DNA from: an uncultured Opitutia bacterium | GTDB lineage: Bacteria > Verrucomicrobiota > Verrucomicrobiia > Opitutales > Puniceicoccaceae | Assembly: GCA_913056175.1 (NCBI GenBank) | Contig: CAJXLM010000024.1 | Span: 1-39,538, forward strand | DNA: 39,538 nucleotides | Direction of reading: 5' to 3' | Shown here: in pieces, positions 17,466-25,872 of the stretch | How positions within the stretch are numbered: position 1 is the first letter of the stretch | Layout: every line of letters begins with the position of its first letter | Notes under the pieces: model-generated | The model's input: the letters and a program-made list of their open reading frames with translations, nothing else | Databases searched by the model: none | What the model was told of the DNA's origin: nothing | Program-made: the position numbers and the translations under genes

Positions 17466-19766
17466 TCAGGAGACAATGGCGAAGTCGATCTGCCGCTTGA
17501 AGCGGTCCACCCGCTCCACGGTGACCTGGACCGACTGGCCGAGGGTGTACTCCCGGCCGGTCTTGCGCCCGACCAGGCTCATGCCGTCCGCACTGAGTTG
17601 GTAGAGGTCGTCGCGCAGGGTGGAGACGTGCACCAGCCCGAAGGCGAGGGACTGGGCGAGCTCGATGAAGAGCCCGTGGTTCTTCACGTCGGTGATGATC
17701 GCCTCGTAGGTCGGGCGCGGGGCCGGGCGGGCGAGGGCGTCCTCGAAGTACTCGAGCAGCTTGATCTTCACGGACTCGCGCTCGGCGTCCACGCTGTTGC
17801 GCTCCATCACGGAGAGGTGTTCGCCGAGGGACTCGAGGCGGGCCGGCGAGTAGGTGATGGCCAGCTGGTCCGGGGCGCTCGGCACGCCCTTCTTGAGGAG
17901 GAGATTCTCGAAGACGCGGTGGACGACCAGGTCGGCGTAGCGCCGGATGGGCGAGGTGAAGTGGGTGTAGTCGCTCTTGTTGAGCCCGTAGTGGCCGTCC
18001 GGGCTGGCCCGGTAGCAGGCCTGGCGGAGGCTGCGGAGGAACTGGATGCGCAGGGTGTAGGCCTGGGGGTGATCGTTCACCTGCCGGAGCATGCGGGCGA
18101 TCTCCCGGCGAAGGGTGAGGTCCCCCACGGTGATGCCGACGGTGGCGAGATACTCGCGGAAGTCCTCGAGCTTTTCCGCGTCCGGCTCGTCGTGCACCCG
18201 GAAGAGGCAGGGGAGCTTCAGCTTCTGGATCTCGTGGGCGACCGCCTCGTTGGCCGCGAGCATGAACTCCTCGATCAACTGGTGGCTCTCGTCCTGCTCG
18301 ACCGATTCCATGCGGTCGGCCCGGCCCTTCTCGTCGACGAAAATCTTCACCTCGGGCATGTCCAGGTCGAGCGAGCCCTCGCTCATGCGGTTGCGCCGCT
18401 GGCGGGAGGCGAAGACCCAGAGCTTGCGGATGGTGCGCTGGAGTTCGCGCATCTCGCGGTTGCCGACCTCCCCGAGGGGACGGCCGGTGGAGCCCGTCTG
18501 GTGGGCCGGGGGGAGCGGGGTCGCCCGGATCTCGGCGAAGTCGTCCTTCTCGAGGAAGGCGAGCGCCTGCTGGTAGGTGAGCCGTTTGTTGCTGCGGATG
18601 ACCGTGTTCGCGAAGGAGTGGCGGACCAGGCGCCCCTTCGCGGTGAACTCGAGGAAGACGCTCTTGGTGAGCCGGTCCTCTCCCTCGACGAGGCTGCAGA
18701 TCCCGTTGGAGAGCGCGGGCGGGAGCATGGGAATGACCGTGCCCGTAAGATAAGTGGAATTGGCCCGGCGGGCGGCCTCCTGGTCGAGGGGGGAGCCCGG
18801 TTTCACGTAGGCGTGCACATCGGCGATGTGTACGCCTACCTGCCAGTTCCCGTTCTCCGCCTTCTCCAGGGAGAGGGCGTCGTCGAAATCCTTGGCGTCC
18901 TCCGGGTCGATGGTGAGGGTGAAGCGGTCCCGGCAATCGAGCCGGCCCTCCCGTTGGCGGGCGCTCACCTCGGAGGGGACATTGCGCACCTGCTTGAGCA
19001 CTTCCTCGGGGAAATCCGGGTCGAGGTTGTACTTGTGGAGGATGGCCCGGTACTCGGCCATGGGCTCGTGGGTGCGCCCGAGGACCTCGGTGATCTCGCC
19101 CTCCGGGTTCATGTGCCGCTGGGTCCACTCCAGCAGGCGGACAACCACCTTGTCGCCCACGCGGGCCTTGGGCTGCCCGTCCTTTCCCGGCTGCGGCACG
19201 AGGATGTCGTGGACGATGCGGGGCTCGTCGGGGATGACGTACCAGGCGTGGCGGGCCTTCTTGAGGGTGCCGGGGATGGAGTCGCGAGCGCGCTCGAGGA
19301 TGCGGATGACCCGTCCGTTGGAGGCTTCCGCGGTGGGCGGAGGGGTCGGCTTGCCCTTCCCCTTGGCCCGGCCCCGGCTCTTGCCCGGACGGCCCCGGGT
19401 CACCGGGCGCTCCCGCTGGAGGCGGGCGACGACCCGGTCGCCGTGCAGGGCCACGCCCGTGTCGGCCGCCCGGATCTCCACGGGCTCGGCGGAGGCCTGG
19501 TAAGTGTTCGTGAACGGGCGGACCATGGCGCGGCCGCTCTGGCGAAACTGGATGGTGCCGGTGACGAGGTCGGCGTCCCGCGGGAGGCAGTAGCGGTCCC
19601 GCTTCACGCGGACGACCTGTCCGCCCTTTTCCATGGCGTCCACCTCCTCGCGGAAGGCCTTGCGCTTGCGGGTGGGCACCTCGAGGCGCTGGGCCAGCTC
19701 ATCGGCGGTCCCGGGGGTGGAGTCGGATTCCAGCAGGTGCCGGAGGATGTGGTTGTCCGTAGTCAT
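17466..19766 (-). CDS. rnr: Ribonuclease R (RNB-family 3'-5' exoribonuclease)
   Basis: The enzyme has 766 residues from ATG 19766. It degrades structured RNA processively. Domains: N-terminal winged HTH (about 5-65), cold-shock-type RNA-binding domains, a Lys/Arg-rich insert GKSRGRAKGKGK near 130, and the RNB catalytic core with DPEDAKDFDDALS (metal-binding Asp residues). The core also has SNGICSLVEGEDRLTKSV, SHQLIEEFMLAANEAVA and HFTSPIRRYADLVVHR. A C-terminal S1 domain starts at YEAIITDVKNHGLFIEL. Length and order are those of bacterial RNase R. The basic patch usually found after S1 is missing; the protein ends FAIVS. Confidence 0.95.
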   Translation of the reverse strand: MTTDNHILRHLLESDSTPGTADELAQRLEVPTRKRKAFREEVDAMEKGGQVVRVKRDRYCLPRDADLVTGTIQFRQSGRAMVRPFTNTYQASAEPVEIRAADTGVALHGDRVVARLQRERPVTRGRPGKSRGRAKGKGKPTPPPTAEASNGRVIRILERARDSIPGTLKKARHAWYVIPDEPRIVHDILVPQPGKDGQPKARVGDKVVVRLLEWTQRHMNPEGEITEVLGRTHEPMAEYRAILHKYNLDPDFPEEVLKQVRNVPSEVSARQREGRLDCRDRFTLTIDPEDAKDFDDALSLEKAENGNWQVGVHIADVHAYVKPGSPLDQEAARRANSTYLTGTVIPMLPPALSNGICSLVEGEDRLTKSVFLEFTAKGRLVRHSFANTVIRSNKRLTYQQALAFLEKDDFAEIRATPLPPAHQTGSTGRPLGEVGNREMRELQRTIRKLWVFASRQRRNRMSEGSLDLDMPEVKIFVDEKGRADRMESVEQDESHQLIEEFMLAANEAVAHEIQKLKLPCLFRVHDEPDAEKLEDFREYLATVGITVGDLTLRREIARMLRQVNDHPQAYTLRIQFLRSLRQACYRASPDGHYGLNKSDYTHFTSPIRRYADLVVHRVFENLLLKKGVPSAPDQLAITYSPARLESLGEHLSVMERNSVDAERESVKIKLLEYFEDALARPAPRPTYEAIITDVKNHGLFIELAQSLAFGLVHVSTLRDDLYQLSADGMSLVGRKTGREYTLGQSVQVTVERVDRFKRQIDFAIVS

Positions 19767-19817
19767 GCGTTCGATGAAGGGGGAAACGGGCCCGGCTCTC
19801 CCGCGGAGAATCCGGTG

Positions 19818-19854
19818 GGTGCCCTCCCCGGGAGAGATCATCGGGGAGGGCACC
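19818..19854 (-). terminator. Strong GC hairpin between hemA and rnr
   Basis: A perfect 13 bp stem (GGTGCCCTCCCCG 19818-19830 with CGGGGAGGGCACC 19842-19854) and an 11 nt loop lie about 30 bp past the hemA stop and 50 bp before the rnr start. There is no T-run after it on either strand. It could be a terminator of a U-poor type, a transcript-stabilising end or an attenuation point. Confidence 0.45.
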
Positions 19855-19882
19855 GGGGATCCGCAATCGTCTTCTCGGCCCG

Positions 19883-21034
19883 TCAGCGGGAACGCTCCCG
19901 GCCGGAGGGCGGCTCGGCAGGGGTGGGGGCCGCTTCCCGACCGGGCGGGAGCGTTCCCGACAGTCCCTCCCCGGCCGGAGCCGGGTCCGCCCCGTGGGCC
20001 ACCGGGTCGCGCCGGAAGAAGCGCAGCCAGGCCTGCCAGGCCCGCCGCTGCATCTCCGACTGGCAGGAGGCAATCGCCTCGTGGCGCTGTTCGAGGTTCT
20101 CGTTGGCCGTGCGGGCGAGGTCGTCGAGGTTGTAGAGGAAGACCTGGCGCACGGCCCCGGCGGCGGGATCGATGTCGCGGGGCATGGCCACATCGATGAA
20201 GAGGAGGGGGTTGTGCTTGCGCAGGCGCATCAGCTGGCGGACCTGGTGGGCGCCCACGAGGGTGTGCCGGGCGGCGGTCGAGCTGATGATGACATCGAAG
20301 TGGTGGAGGTGGGTGGCGAAGATTTCGAAGGGAAGGGCGGTGCCCTCGTAGGCGTGGGCGAGCTCCTCGGCCCGGGCAAAGGAGCGGGAACTCACCGTGA
20401 TCTCGTCGACGCCCCGGCTGTGCAGGGCCTGGGCCGTCCGCTCGGCGACATCCCCCCCGCCGAGGAGGAGGACCCGTTGCCTGCGGAGGTTGCCGAAGAT
20501 GCGCTGGGCGAGGTCGACGACCACGCTGCCGATGGTGACTTGCCCCGAGCCGATGCAGGTGTGGGTACGGGCCCACTTGGCGGCCTGGAAGGAGCGTTCC
20601 ACCAGCGGTCCGAGATCCGGCCCGACCCACTCCCGGGCGCGGGCGTTCTCGTAGGCACTCTTGAGCTGCCCGAGGATTTCGGTTTCCCCGACCATCTGCG
20701 AGTCGAGCCCGGCGGCGACCGAGAAGAGGTGGGCGAGCATCGAGCTGTTCGCCTGGACGAAGGTGTAGGCGGCCAGTTCCGAGGCGGGGTGGCCGATCCG
20801 CCCGGCGAGGAGGGCGAGCAGTTCCGGGGTGGGAATTTCCCGCCGCAGGGAGAGATACACCTCCAGGCGGTTGCAGGTGCCCAGGACGAAGACCTCCCGG
20901 ACTCCCGGGTGGGTGAGAAAGTCCTCGGCGAGCTGGCCGAGGGCGGTGTCATCGAGGGAGAGCCGCTCGCGGGCCTCCAGCGGGGTACGGTGGTGGGAGA
21001 GCCCGAGGACGACGAGGTGCTTGGGCAGGCTCAT
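19883..21034 (-). CDS. hemA: Glutamyl-tRNA reductase, shortened C-terminal domain
   Basis: The enzyme has 383 residues from ATG 21034. It reduces glutamyl-tRNA with NADPH to glutamate-1-semialdehyde, the first committed step of C5 heme synthesis. The catalytic Cys is about residue 54 in GTCNRLEVY. Also present are AGLDSQMVGETEILGQLK, the NADPH loop LLGGGDVAERTAQAL and FIDVAMPRDIDP. After YNLDDLARTANENLEQRHEAI the usual helical dimerisation domain is cut short. It is replaced by a Pro/Gly-rich tail of about 30 residues. HemA is normally near 420 residues. The stop is clear, so this is a short version, not a frameshift that I can detect. It overlaps the hemX/ccsA-like gene by 4 bp. Confidence 0.93.
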   Translation of the reverse strand: MSLPKHLVVLGLSHHRTPLEARERLSLDDTALGQLAEDFLTHPGVREVFVLGTCNRLEVYLSLRREIPTPELLALLAGRIGHPASELAAYTFVQANSSMLAHLFSVAAGLDSQMVGETEILGQLKSAYENARAREWVGPDLGPLVERSFQAAKWARTHTCIGSGQVTIGSVVVDLAQRIFGNLRRQRVLLLGGGDVAERTAQALHSRGVDEITVSSRSFARAEELAHAYEGTALPFEIFATHLHHFDVIISSTAARHTLVGAHQVRQLMRLRKHNPLLFIDVAMPRDIDPAAGAVRQVFLYNLDDLARTANENLEQRHEAIASCQSEMQRRAWQAWLRFFRRDPVAHGADPAPAGEGLSGTLPPGREAAPTPAEPPSGRERSR

Positions 21035-21885
21035 GGCGGCCCCTCCTCCAGCGGGGCGCGCGGGGGGGGGTCGTCGGGATTCCAGCGGGAGGCGTCGAGG
21101 GGCCAGAGGCTGGCGAGGGCCACCACGAAGAGCAGGACGAAGGCGGCCGAGGCGACCTGCGGCCCGATGCGGCGGCGCAGCCGGAGCACCCAGAGGGCAC
21201 CGTAGCCCACCCAGAGGAGGAAGACGGCGATGAGCTTGCCCTCCAGCTGGGCCCAGTCGCCGCGGGTCCACACGAGGAGGCCCGTGCCGAAGGCGAGGGT
21301 GAGCACGACCAGCCCGGCCGGGAGCAGTCGCCGCACCAGGTTGTCGAGCTGGACGATGGAGGGAAGGAAGGAGAAGAGGAAGGAGCTCTTCTTGCGCTGC
21401 AGGCTGTTGTACTGGATCCAGTGGAGCAGGGAGACGGCGGCGAGCAGTCCGAAAATCCCGTAACCGAAGACGGAGAGGGCGGCATGCAATTCGATGAGGG
21501 GCTCCCCTCCGAAGAGGGCCCGGTCGTGCGGGCGGTCCCAGGCGGGCACGAGGAGCGAGAGGATCCCGAAGAGGGAGACGAAGGCGGAGGTGACCGTGCC
21601 GAGAAAGTTCAGGGAGAACACCGGCCCAATGACCAGGTAGAGGAAGAGGGTGGACCAGAGGACGAACTGGATCAGCTCGTAGGGATTGCCGAGGGGGCAG
21701 GCCCCGATCTGCAGGCCCCGCAGGTAGAGGCCGACGGTCTGGAGGACGAAGGCGAGGGCGACGAGGGTATAGCTGGCCGCCCAGGGAAGCGGCTTCTTCC
21801 GGAGGACCTGGAGGGCGGCCAGCCCGACCACGGCCGCGCAGAGGAGCATGGCGGCCCAGACGAAGAGGCGGTCGGGCGTCAGCAT
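21031..21885 (-). CDS. HemX/CcsA-like membrane protein (cytochrome c assembly)
   Basis: The protein has 284 residues with about eight hydrophobic segments. The central part ELHAALSVFGYGIFGLLAAVSLLHW carries the conserved His in the setting typical of CcmC/CcsA/HemX proteins, and a second candidate His precedes it (RPHDRALFGG). The family either handles heme for cytochrome c or, as HemX, influences HemA levels. The WWD tryptophan-rich loop of true CcsA is not evident, and the position directly upstream of hemA with ATGA overlap is classic for hemX. The N-terminal start at 21885 begins with a hydrophobic helix. Confidence 0.8.
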   Translation of the reverse strand: MLTPDRLFVWAAMLLCAAVVGLAALQVLRKKPLPWAASYTLVALAFVLQTVGLYLRGLQIGACPLGNPYELIQFVLWSTLFLYLVIGPVFSLNFLGTVTSAFVSLFGILSLLVPAWDRPHDRALFGGEPLIELHAALSVFGYGIFGLLAAVSLLHWIQYNSLQRKKSSFLFSFLPSIVQLDNLVRRLLPAGLVVLTLAFGTGLLVWTRGDWAQLEGKLIAVFLLWVGYGALWVLRLRRRIGPQVASAAFVLLFVVALASLWPLDASRWNPDDPPPRAPLEEGPP

Positions 21886-21919
21886 GGGGGCGGGGTCCCC
21901 CTCCGGAGGGGAGGGATGC

Positions 21920-22942
21920 TCAGAGGGCGGCGGCCCACTGGTCGATCCGGTCCCGCAGCATCTGCAGCCAGCGGGGGTGCTCGTTCAGGCAGGGGATCTG
22001 GTGGAAGGACTCACCGCCCGCCTCGAGGAAGGTCTCCTTGCCCTCCATGGAAATCTCCTCGAGAGTCTCCAGGCAGTCCGCGGTGAAGGCGGGGCAGGCG
22101 ACCAGGAGCCGCTTGACCCCCTGCGCGGGGAGGGCTTCGAGGGTTTTGTCCGTGTAAGGCTGCAACCAGGGGTCGCGCCCGAGCCGTGACTGGAAGGTGA
22201 CCTGGTACTTCTCGGGGGGGATGCCGGCCCGCTCCGCAGTCAGCCGGGCGCTCACCTTGCACTGGTGCCGGTAGCAGGTGGCGTGGGCGGGGTGGCACTT
22301 CTCGCAGCAATCTTCGGTGGCGAGGCAGTGCGCGTGGGAGGGATCGGTCTTGCGGAGATGGCGCTCGGGGATCCCGTGGAAGGAGAAGAGGACCATGTCG
22401 TAGGGTTCCTCGAGGAAGGGGCGGGCGACCTCGGCGGCCGCCTCGAGATAATCCTCGTCCTGGTAGAAGGGCTGTAGCAGGGTCGTTGCGATCTCCGGCG
22501 TCTGGTTCCGCAGTTCCTCCATCGCCTTCACCACGACGGTCTCGTAGCTGGACATGGCGTAGTGCGGGTACTGCGGCATCACGTAGAGGTGGGTGATCCC
22601 GGCCTCCCGGATCCTGGCCACCTCGCCGGGGATGGAGGGCTCGCCGTAATTCATGGCGAGGAAGACCGGGAGGTCTTCGCGGTGGAGGTGGGACCGCACA
22701 TGTTCACTGGTGACCAGCAGCGGGGAACCCTCGTCCGTCCAGATGTTCCCGTAGGCTTCCGCCGAGCTCTTCGGGCGGAAGGGAAGGATGAAGCCGTTGA
22801 CCACCATCCAGCGGATCGGCTTGGGAGCGTCGAGGACCCGCCCGTCCATGAGGAACTCCCGCAGGTAGGAGCGCACGCTGGACACCTCCGTCGAGGAGGG
22901 GGAGCCCAGGTTAAGGAGGAGAACGCCGGGGCGATGAGTCAT
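21920..22942 (-). CDS. hemH: Ferrochelatase with Cys-rich insertion
   Basis: The enzyme has 340 residues from ATG 22942. It inserts Fe(II) into the porphyrin to make heme. It starts [10 protein letters not shown], has [11 protein letters not shown] with the metal-binding His about 189, and [15 protein letters not shown] and [15 protein letters not shown] near the end. Between the catalytic His and CYRHQC lies an insertion holding six Cys (206, 212, 213, 216, 223, 228). Some bacterial ferrochelatases bind an iron-sulfur cluster in such a region. The gene follows tatD by 68 bp and may have its own promoter. Confidence 0.96.
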   Translation of the reverse strand: MTHRPGVLLLNLGSPSSTEVSSVRSYLREFLMDGRVLDAPKPIRWMVVNGFILPFRPKSSAEAYGNIWTDEGSPLLVTSEHVRSHLHREDLPVFLAMNYGEPSIPGEVARIREAGITHLYVMPQYPHYAMSSYETVVVKAMEELRNQTPEIATTLLQPFYQDEDYLEAAAEVARPFLEEPYDMVLFSFHGIPERHLRKTDPSHAHCLATEDCCEKCHPAHATCYRHQCKVSARLTAERAGIPPEKYQVTFQSRLGRDPWLQPYTDKTLEALPAQGVKRLLVACPAFTADCLETLEEISMEGKETFLEAGGESFHQIPCLNEHPRWLQMLRDRIDQWAAAL

Positions 22943-22954
22943 TGCCGACAAGAC

Positions 22955-22978
22955 TGTCGAATGAACGGGAAGTGTCAA
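22955..22978 (-). promoter_or_regulatory. Possible promoter of hemH
   Basis: A perfect TTGACA (complement of 22973-22978) lies in the 68 bp gap before hemH. The -10 position 16-17 bp on reads CAGTCT/AGTCTT, a poor match. If used, the leader would be very short (about 10 nt). Weak evidence. Confidence 0.3.
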
Positions 22979-23010
22979 TTGGGAGCCGGGGAGAATCGCG
23001 GGCGCGGCGG

Positions 23011-23892
23011 TCAGGCGGGATCGCCGGGTTCGCCGGAGGCCCCGGGGAGGTCTCCGCCGGGAGGGATCGGCAGCCCGAAGAAGGCCCGCGTGTTCGCGGT
23101 GGCGCGGTCGGCGACAGTGGCGACCGGGCAGTCGAGCAGCCGGGCGCAGCACTCCCCGATCACGGGAATCCTCGCCGGCTCGTTCGTCCGTCCCCGGTGG
23201 GGCTCCGGGCTCAGGTACGGGCTGTCCGTCTCGAGGATCAGCTCCTCGAGGCCGAGGACTCCGAGGGCTTCCTGTACGCGCCGCGCGTTGGCGAAGGTGA
23301 CCAGCCCGGTGAAGGAGGCCCGGGCCCCGAGCGCGCGCAGCTGCTCCATGGCCTCCGGCCCGTCGGCGAAGCAGTGGAAGAGGGCGCGCTCCGCGGGGAA
23401 GTCCGCCTCCGCGAGGACCTCCAGGCAGGCCTCGAGGGTTTCCCGGGAATGGATCACCACGGGCAGCCCGGCCTGCCGGGCGAGGTCCAGCTGTCTCCGG
23501 AAGGCCTGCCGCTGGCGGGTGAGGACCTCCTCCCGGTCCGGCTTGGCCACGCGAAAGACGTCGAGGCCGATCTCCCCGATCGCGCGGGGGGCGGGGTCCG
23601 GGGAAGCTGCGAGAAGGCTTTCCAGCCGGTCCACGCTGTCCTCCCAATCCGGGCCGACCTCGGAGGGATGCAGGCCGAGGGTCCAGTGGACGCCGGCGGG
23701 ATGCTCCCGCGCGAGGTTGCGGTACAGGTCCCAGTCGTCCGGGCCGGTCCCGATGGCGATCATTTCCCCGACCCCGGCCCTCCGGCTCCGCGCGAGGAGC
23801 TCCACCCAGGCCCCCGGCTCCCGGAGGGCGAAGGCCGGATGGCAGTGGCTGTCGATCCAGTAGTGGGGTTGGGGGGCACTCGGTTCAGTCAT
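23011..23892 (-). CDS. tatD: TatD-family metal-dependent hydrolase (DNase)
   Basis: The protein has 293 residues. It is a TIM-barrel metal hydrolase; TatD proteins have 3'-5' DNase/RNase or deacylase activity in the cytoplasm. Metal ligands are visible: the early [33 protein letters not shown] and the late LETDSPYL. The C-terminus has the usual [11 protein letters not shown]. The last 25 residues are Gly/Pro-rich. The start overlaps the upstream membrane-anchored unknown by 8 bp, so it is translated from the same transcript as exbB/exbD. No functional link is evident. Confidence 0.94.
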   Translation of the reverse strand: MTEPSAPQPHYWIDSHCHPAFALREPGAWVELLARSRRAGVGEMIAIGTGPDDWDLYRNLAREHPAGVHWTLGLHPSEVGPDWEDSVDRLESLLAASPDPAPRAIGEIGLDVFRVAKPDREEVLTRQRQAFRRQLDLARQAGLPVVIHSRETLEACLEVLAEADFPAERALFHCFADGPEAMEQLRALGARASFTGLVTFANARRVQEALGVLGLEELILETDSPYLSPEPHRGRTNEPARIPVIGECCARLLDCPVATVADRATANTRAFFGLPIPPGGDLPGASGEPGDPA

Positions 23893-24676
23893 CGGGAGCG
23901 GCGGGCGGGAGGTGGACGGTCAGGCGCAGGTAATGGGTGTCCGCGGGGAGGCCGAGGTCCTCCGTGCGGAGGAGGTCGCCGAGCAGGCGATCGACCTCGG
24001 GACTGCCGGAGGAGGCGGTCCGAAGGGGTTCCGGGACCAGTCCCCCGCTCCCCTTCTGGAGAAGGAAGATGGCCGGGGAAAGGTTGCTGCTCTCCCGGCG
24101 GGCGGCGAGGAGGGCCTCACTGGCGGGAAGGGCGGACTGTCCGGCCTCCCCCGTGGTGAGGTCCGTCCACTCCAGGAGGACCCGGGCGGGCAAGCCGGGA
24201 ACGGGCTCCCCGGGCCGGCGCCCGAAGAGGCGAAGGTTTTCCTCGGTGTTCTCAAGGATGAGGGGTCGTTCCGTGGTTTCCTCCCGGCGGAGGAGGAACC
24301 ACTGGTCCCAGCTGCCGTGTTCCTCGAGGAGGAGGCGGGGCGGCGCTTCGCCGATGTCCCGGGCGAGGGAGAGGTCGTGCAGGTCGCGGAGGGAGGGCCG
24401 CACCGCCGGGGGCTCGACCCCGGCACCGGGGAAGGCGGGGGCGAGGAACCGGAAGACGCCCGCGGGCATCACGCCCTGCCACTCGACCCGGGCCGACGGG
24501 AGGGGCGAGGTGGGCGGGGCCGGGGGAAGCGGTTGGACAAGGGTGAGGGCGAGGAGGACGATACCGCCTCCGCCGAGGGCGGCGGCCAGGCCGGCAGCCA
24601 GGCGGTCGCGACGGCGATGGGAGGATCGCGGCCCGGGCAGTTCCCCCTGGGCGCCGGGATTTCCTCGGCCGTTCAT
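23885..24676 (-). CDS. Membrane-anchored periplasmic protein of unknown function, in the TonB position
   Basis: The protein has 263 residues from ATG 24676. A short basic cytoplasmic N-terminus (RRRDR) is followed by one membrane segment at about 25-48. A Pro-rich spacer (PLPPAPPTSPLP) comes next, then a mostly hydrophilic periplasmic part. It ends DTHYLRLTVHLPPA. The architecture (anchor, Pro-rich arm, small C-terminal domain) and the position after exbD are those of TonB. No TonB C-terminal signature such as YP is seen and I do not recognise the family. It overlaps exbD by 4 bp and tatD by 8 bp. It may be a divergent TonB/TolA analogue; that is inference from context. Confidence 0.65.
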   Translation of the reverse strand: MNGRGNPGAQGELPGPRSSHRRRDRLAAGLAAALGGGGIVLLALTLVQPLPPAPPTSPLPSARVEWQGVMPAGVFRFLAPAFPGAGVEPPAVRPSLRDLHDLSLARDIGEAPPRLLLEEHGSWDQWFLLRREETTERPLILENTEENLRLFGRRPGEPVPGLPARVLLEWTDLTTGEAGQSALPASEALLAARRESSNLSPAIFLLQKGSGGLVPEPLRTASSGSPEVDRLLGDLLRTEDLGLPADTHYLRLTVHLPPAAPDD

Positions 24677-25164
24677 GGCTGCCGCCCGGGAATCGTGCCG
24701 GCCTCCTCGGGCTGGGCGGCCACCTGGACGGTGGCAAAGCCGGCCTCGGTGGCCGCCTGGAGAACCTCCTGGAGGGCGGCGAGTGGGAGCCCGCGGTCGG
24801 CGAGGAGGAGGAGGGTCGCCTCCCGGTCCGCGGGGAGCCCGGCGCGGAGGCGCTCGAGGGGCCCGGCGGCCTCCCCCGCGGGGAAGGAGCCCTCCGCGGT
24901 GACGAGGCGGTCCTCCCAGAGGGTGACGATGGCGTCGGCGTGGACCCCGGCGAGGGTCTCGGAGGGACCGGTGGGCATCGCGATGGAGACGCCCGGGCTG
25001 AAGAGGAGCGGTTGCAGCAGGAAGAGGGCGAAGAGGCCGAGAAGGAAGAAATCGACGAGGGGGAGCGGGTCGATCCCGGCGGGAACCGGCCGGAGGTGCT
25101 CGGAGAAGGCAAAGGGCCGGGTCAGCCGGGCGGCGGGCCCTCGATCCGTGGGGGCCTTGCTCAT
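24673..25164 (-). CDS. exbD: ExbD/TolR-like proton-channel component
   Basis: The protein has 163 residues. It has a single membrane helix at about 33-52, PLPLVDFFLLGLFALFLL, with the proton-path Asp (about 38) in the ExbD/TolR position. A small periplasmic domain follows: SPGVSIAMPTGPSE, then VTLWEDRLVTAEG and LLLLADRGLPLAALQEVLQAA, close to the usual D.....g.V..v......ag. With ExbB it would form the PMF-driven motor of the inner membrane. It overlaps exbB and the next gene by 4 bp each, showing strict co-translation. The symbol is by family; TolR is not excluded. Confidence 0.85.
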   Translation of the reverse strand: MSKAPTDRGPAARLTRPFAFSEHLRPVPAGIDPLPLVDFFLLGLFALFLLQPLLFSPGVSIAMPTGPSETLAGVHADAIVTLWEDRLVTAEGSFPAGEAAGPLERLRAGLPADREATLLLLADRGLPLAALQEVLQAATEAGFATVQVAAQPEEAGTIPGRQP

Positions 25165-25856
25165 GAGGGGTCGCGGACGGTTTCCCCTTGGGGGGTGGGG
25201 ATGGGTGCGGGGGTCGTGGCCCCGTTCGCCGGGAGGTCGGGCAGGTTGCCGATCTCTTCGACAATGCCCTGGGCGGCCAGCTCCATGTCGTGCACGATCG
25301 CCCGGATCCTGCCGTGGAGGAAGTGGTGGGCGAGGTAGGCGAGGGCGGCCACGGTAAGCCCGAAGACGGTGGAAAGCAGGGCCGCCCCGAGGTCACCGGC
25401 AAAGAGGGCGGGATCGGCGTAGACCCCCTCTTCGCGGAAGAGGAAGAGGGCCTCGGCCGCTCCGAGGAGGGTGCCGAGCAGCCCGAGGACCGGGGCGACC
25501 CTGCCGATGGCGGCGAGGGAGCCGATCCGGCGCTCCAGCAGGGGGATCTCCACGAGGGCCGCCGACTGCACGGCCTGGCGCACCCGGGCATCGGGCTGGT
25601 CGTGGTGGAGGAGGGCCGCCTTGACGATCTGGGGGACCGGCCCGGGGGACTCTTCGCAGACGGCGAGGGCCTCGGCGAGCTTGCCCCGGCGGAGCAGGTT
25701 GCGCACCCCCTCGAGGAAGGGGCGTACCCGGATCTGTCCCTGGTGGAGGAAGAGGGTCCGCTCGACAAAGAGCACCAGCCCGAGCACCGCGAGGACGGCG
25801 AGCGGCCAGAAGAGCGGGCCGGTCTTGAGGAGGAGGACGGAGTGCCAGTCGTTCAT
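25161..25856 (-). CDS. exbB: ExbB/TolQ-like proton-channel protein
   Basis: The protein has 231 residues from ATG 25856; the longer frame upstream overlaps the TPR gene and is rejected. It has three membrane segments: about 14-33 (FWPLAVLAVLGLVLFVERTL), about 115-145 (IGRVAPVLGLLGTLLGAAEAL, with the conserved Gly-rich pore) and about 165-190 (ALLSTVFGLTVAALAYLAHH, with the conserved Thr). A long cytoplasmic loop separates TM1 and TM2. This is the MotA/TolQ/ExbB fold. It is preceded by the TPR gene with a gap of 16 bp, in an order often seen as tpr-exbB-exbD. Confidence 0.92.
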   Translation of the reverse strand: MNDWHSVLLLKTGPLFWPLAVLAVLGLVLFVERTLFLHQGQIRVRPFLEGVRNLLRRGKLAEALAVCEESPGPVPQIVKAALLHHDQPDARVRQAVQSAALVEIPLLERRIGSLAAIGRVAPVLGLLGTLLGAAEALFLFREEGVYADPALFAGDLGAALLSTVFGLTVAALAYLAHHFLHGRIRAIVHDMELAAQGIVEEIGNLPDLPANGATTPAPIPTPQGETVRDPS

Positions 25857-25872
25857 GGGAGAGGGGGCGGAC

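Noticed and set aside
17433-20135. A 900-codon plus-strand frame
   Set aside because: It is the antisense shadow of RNase R, which has complete conserved motifs on the minus strand.
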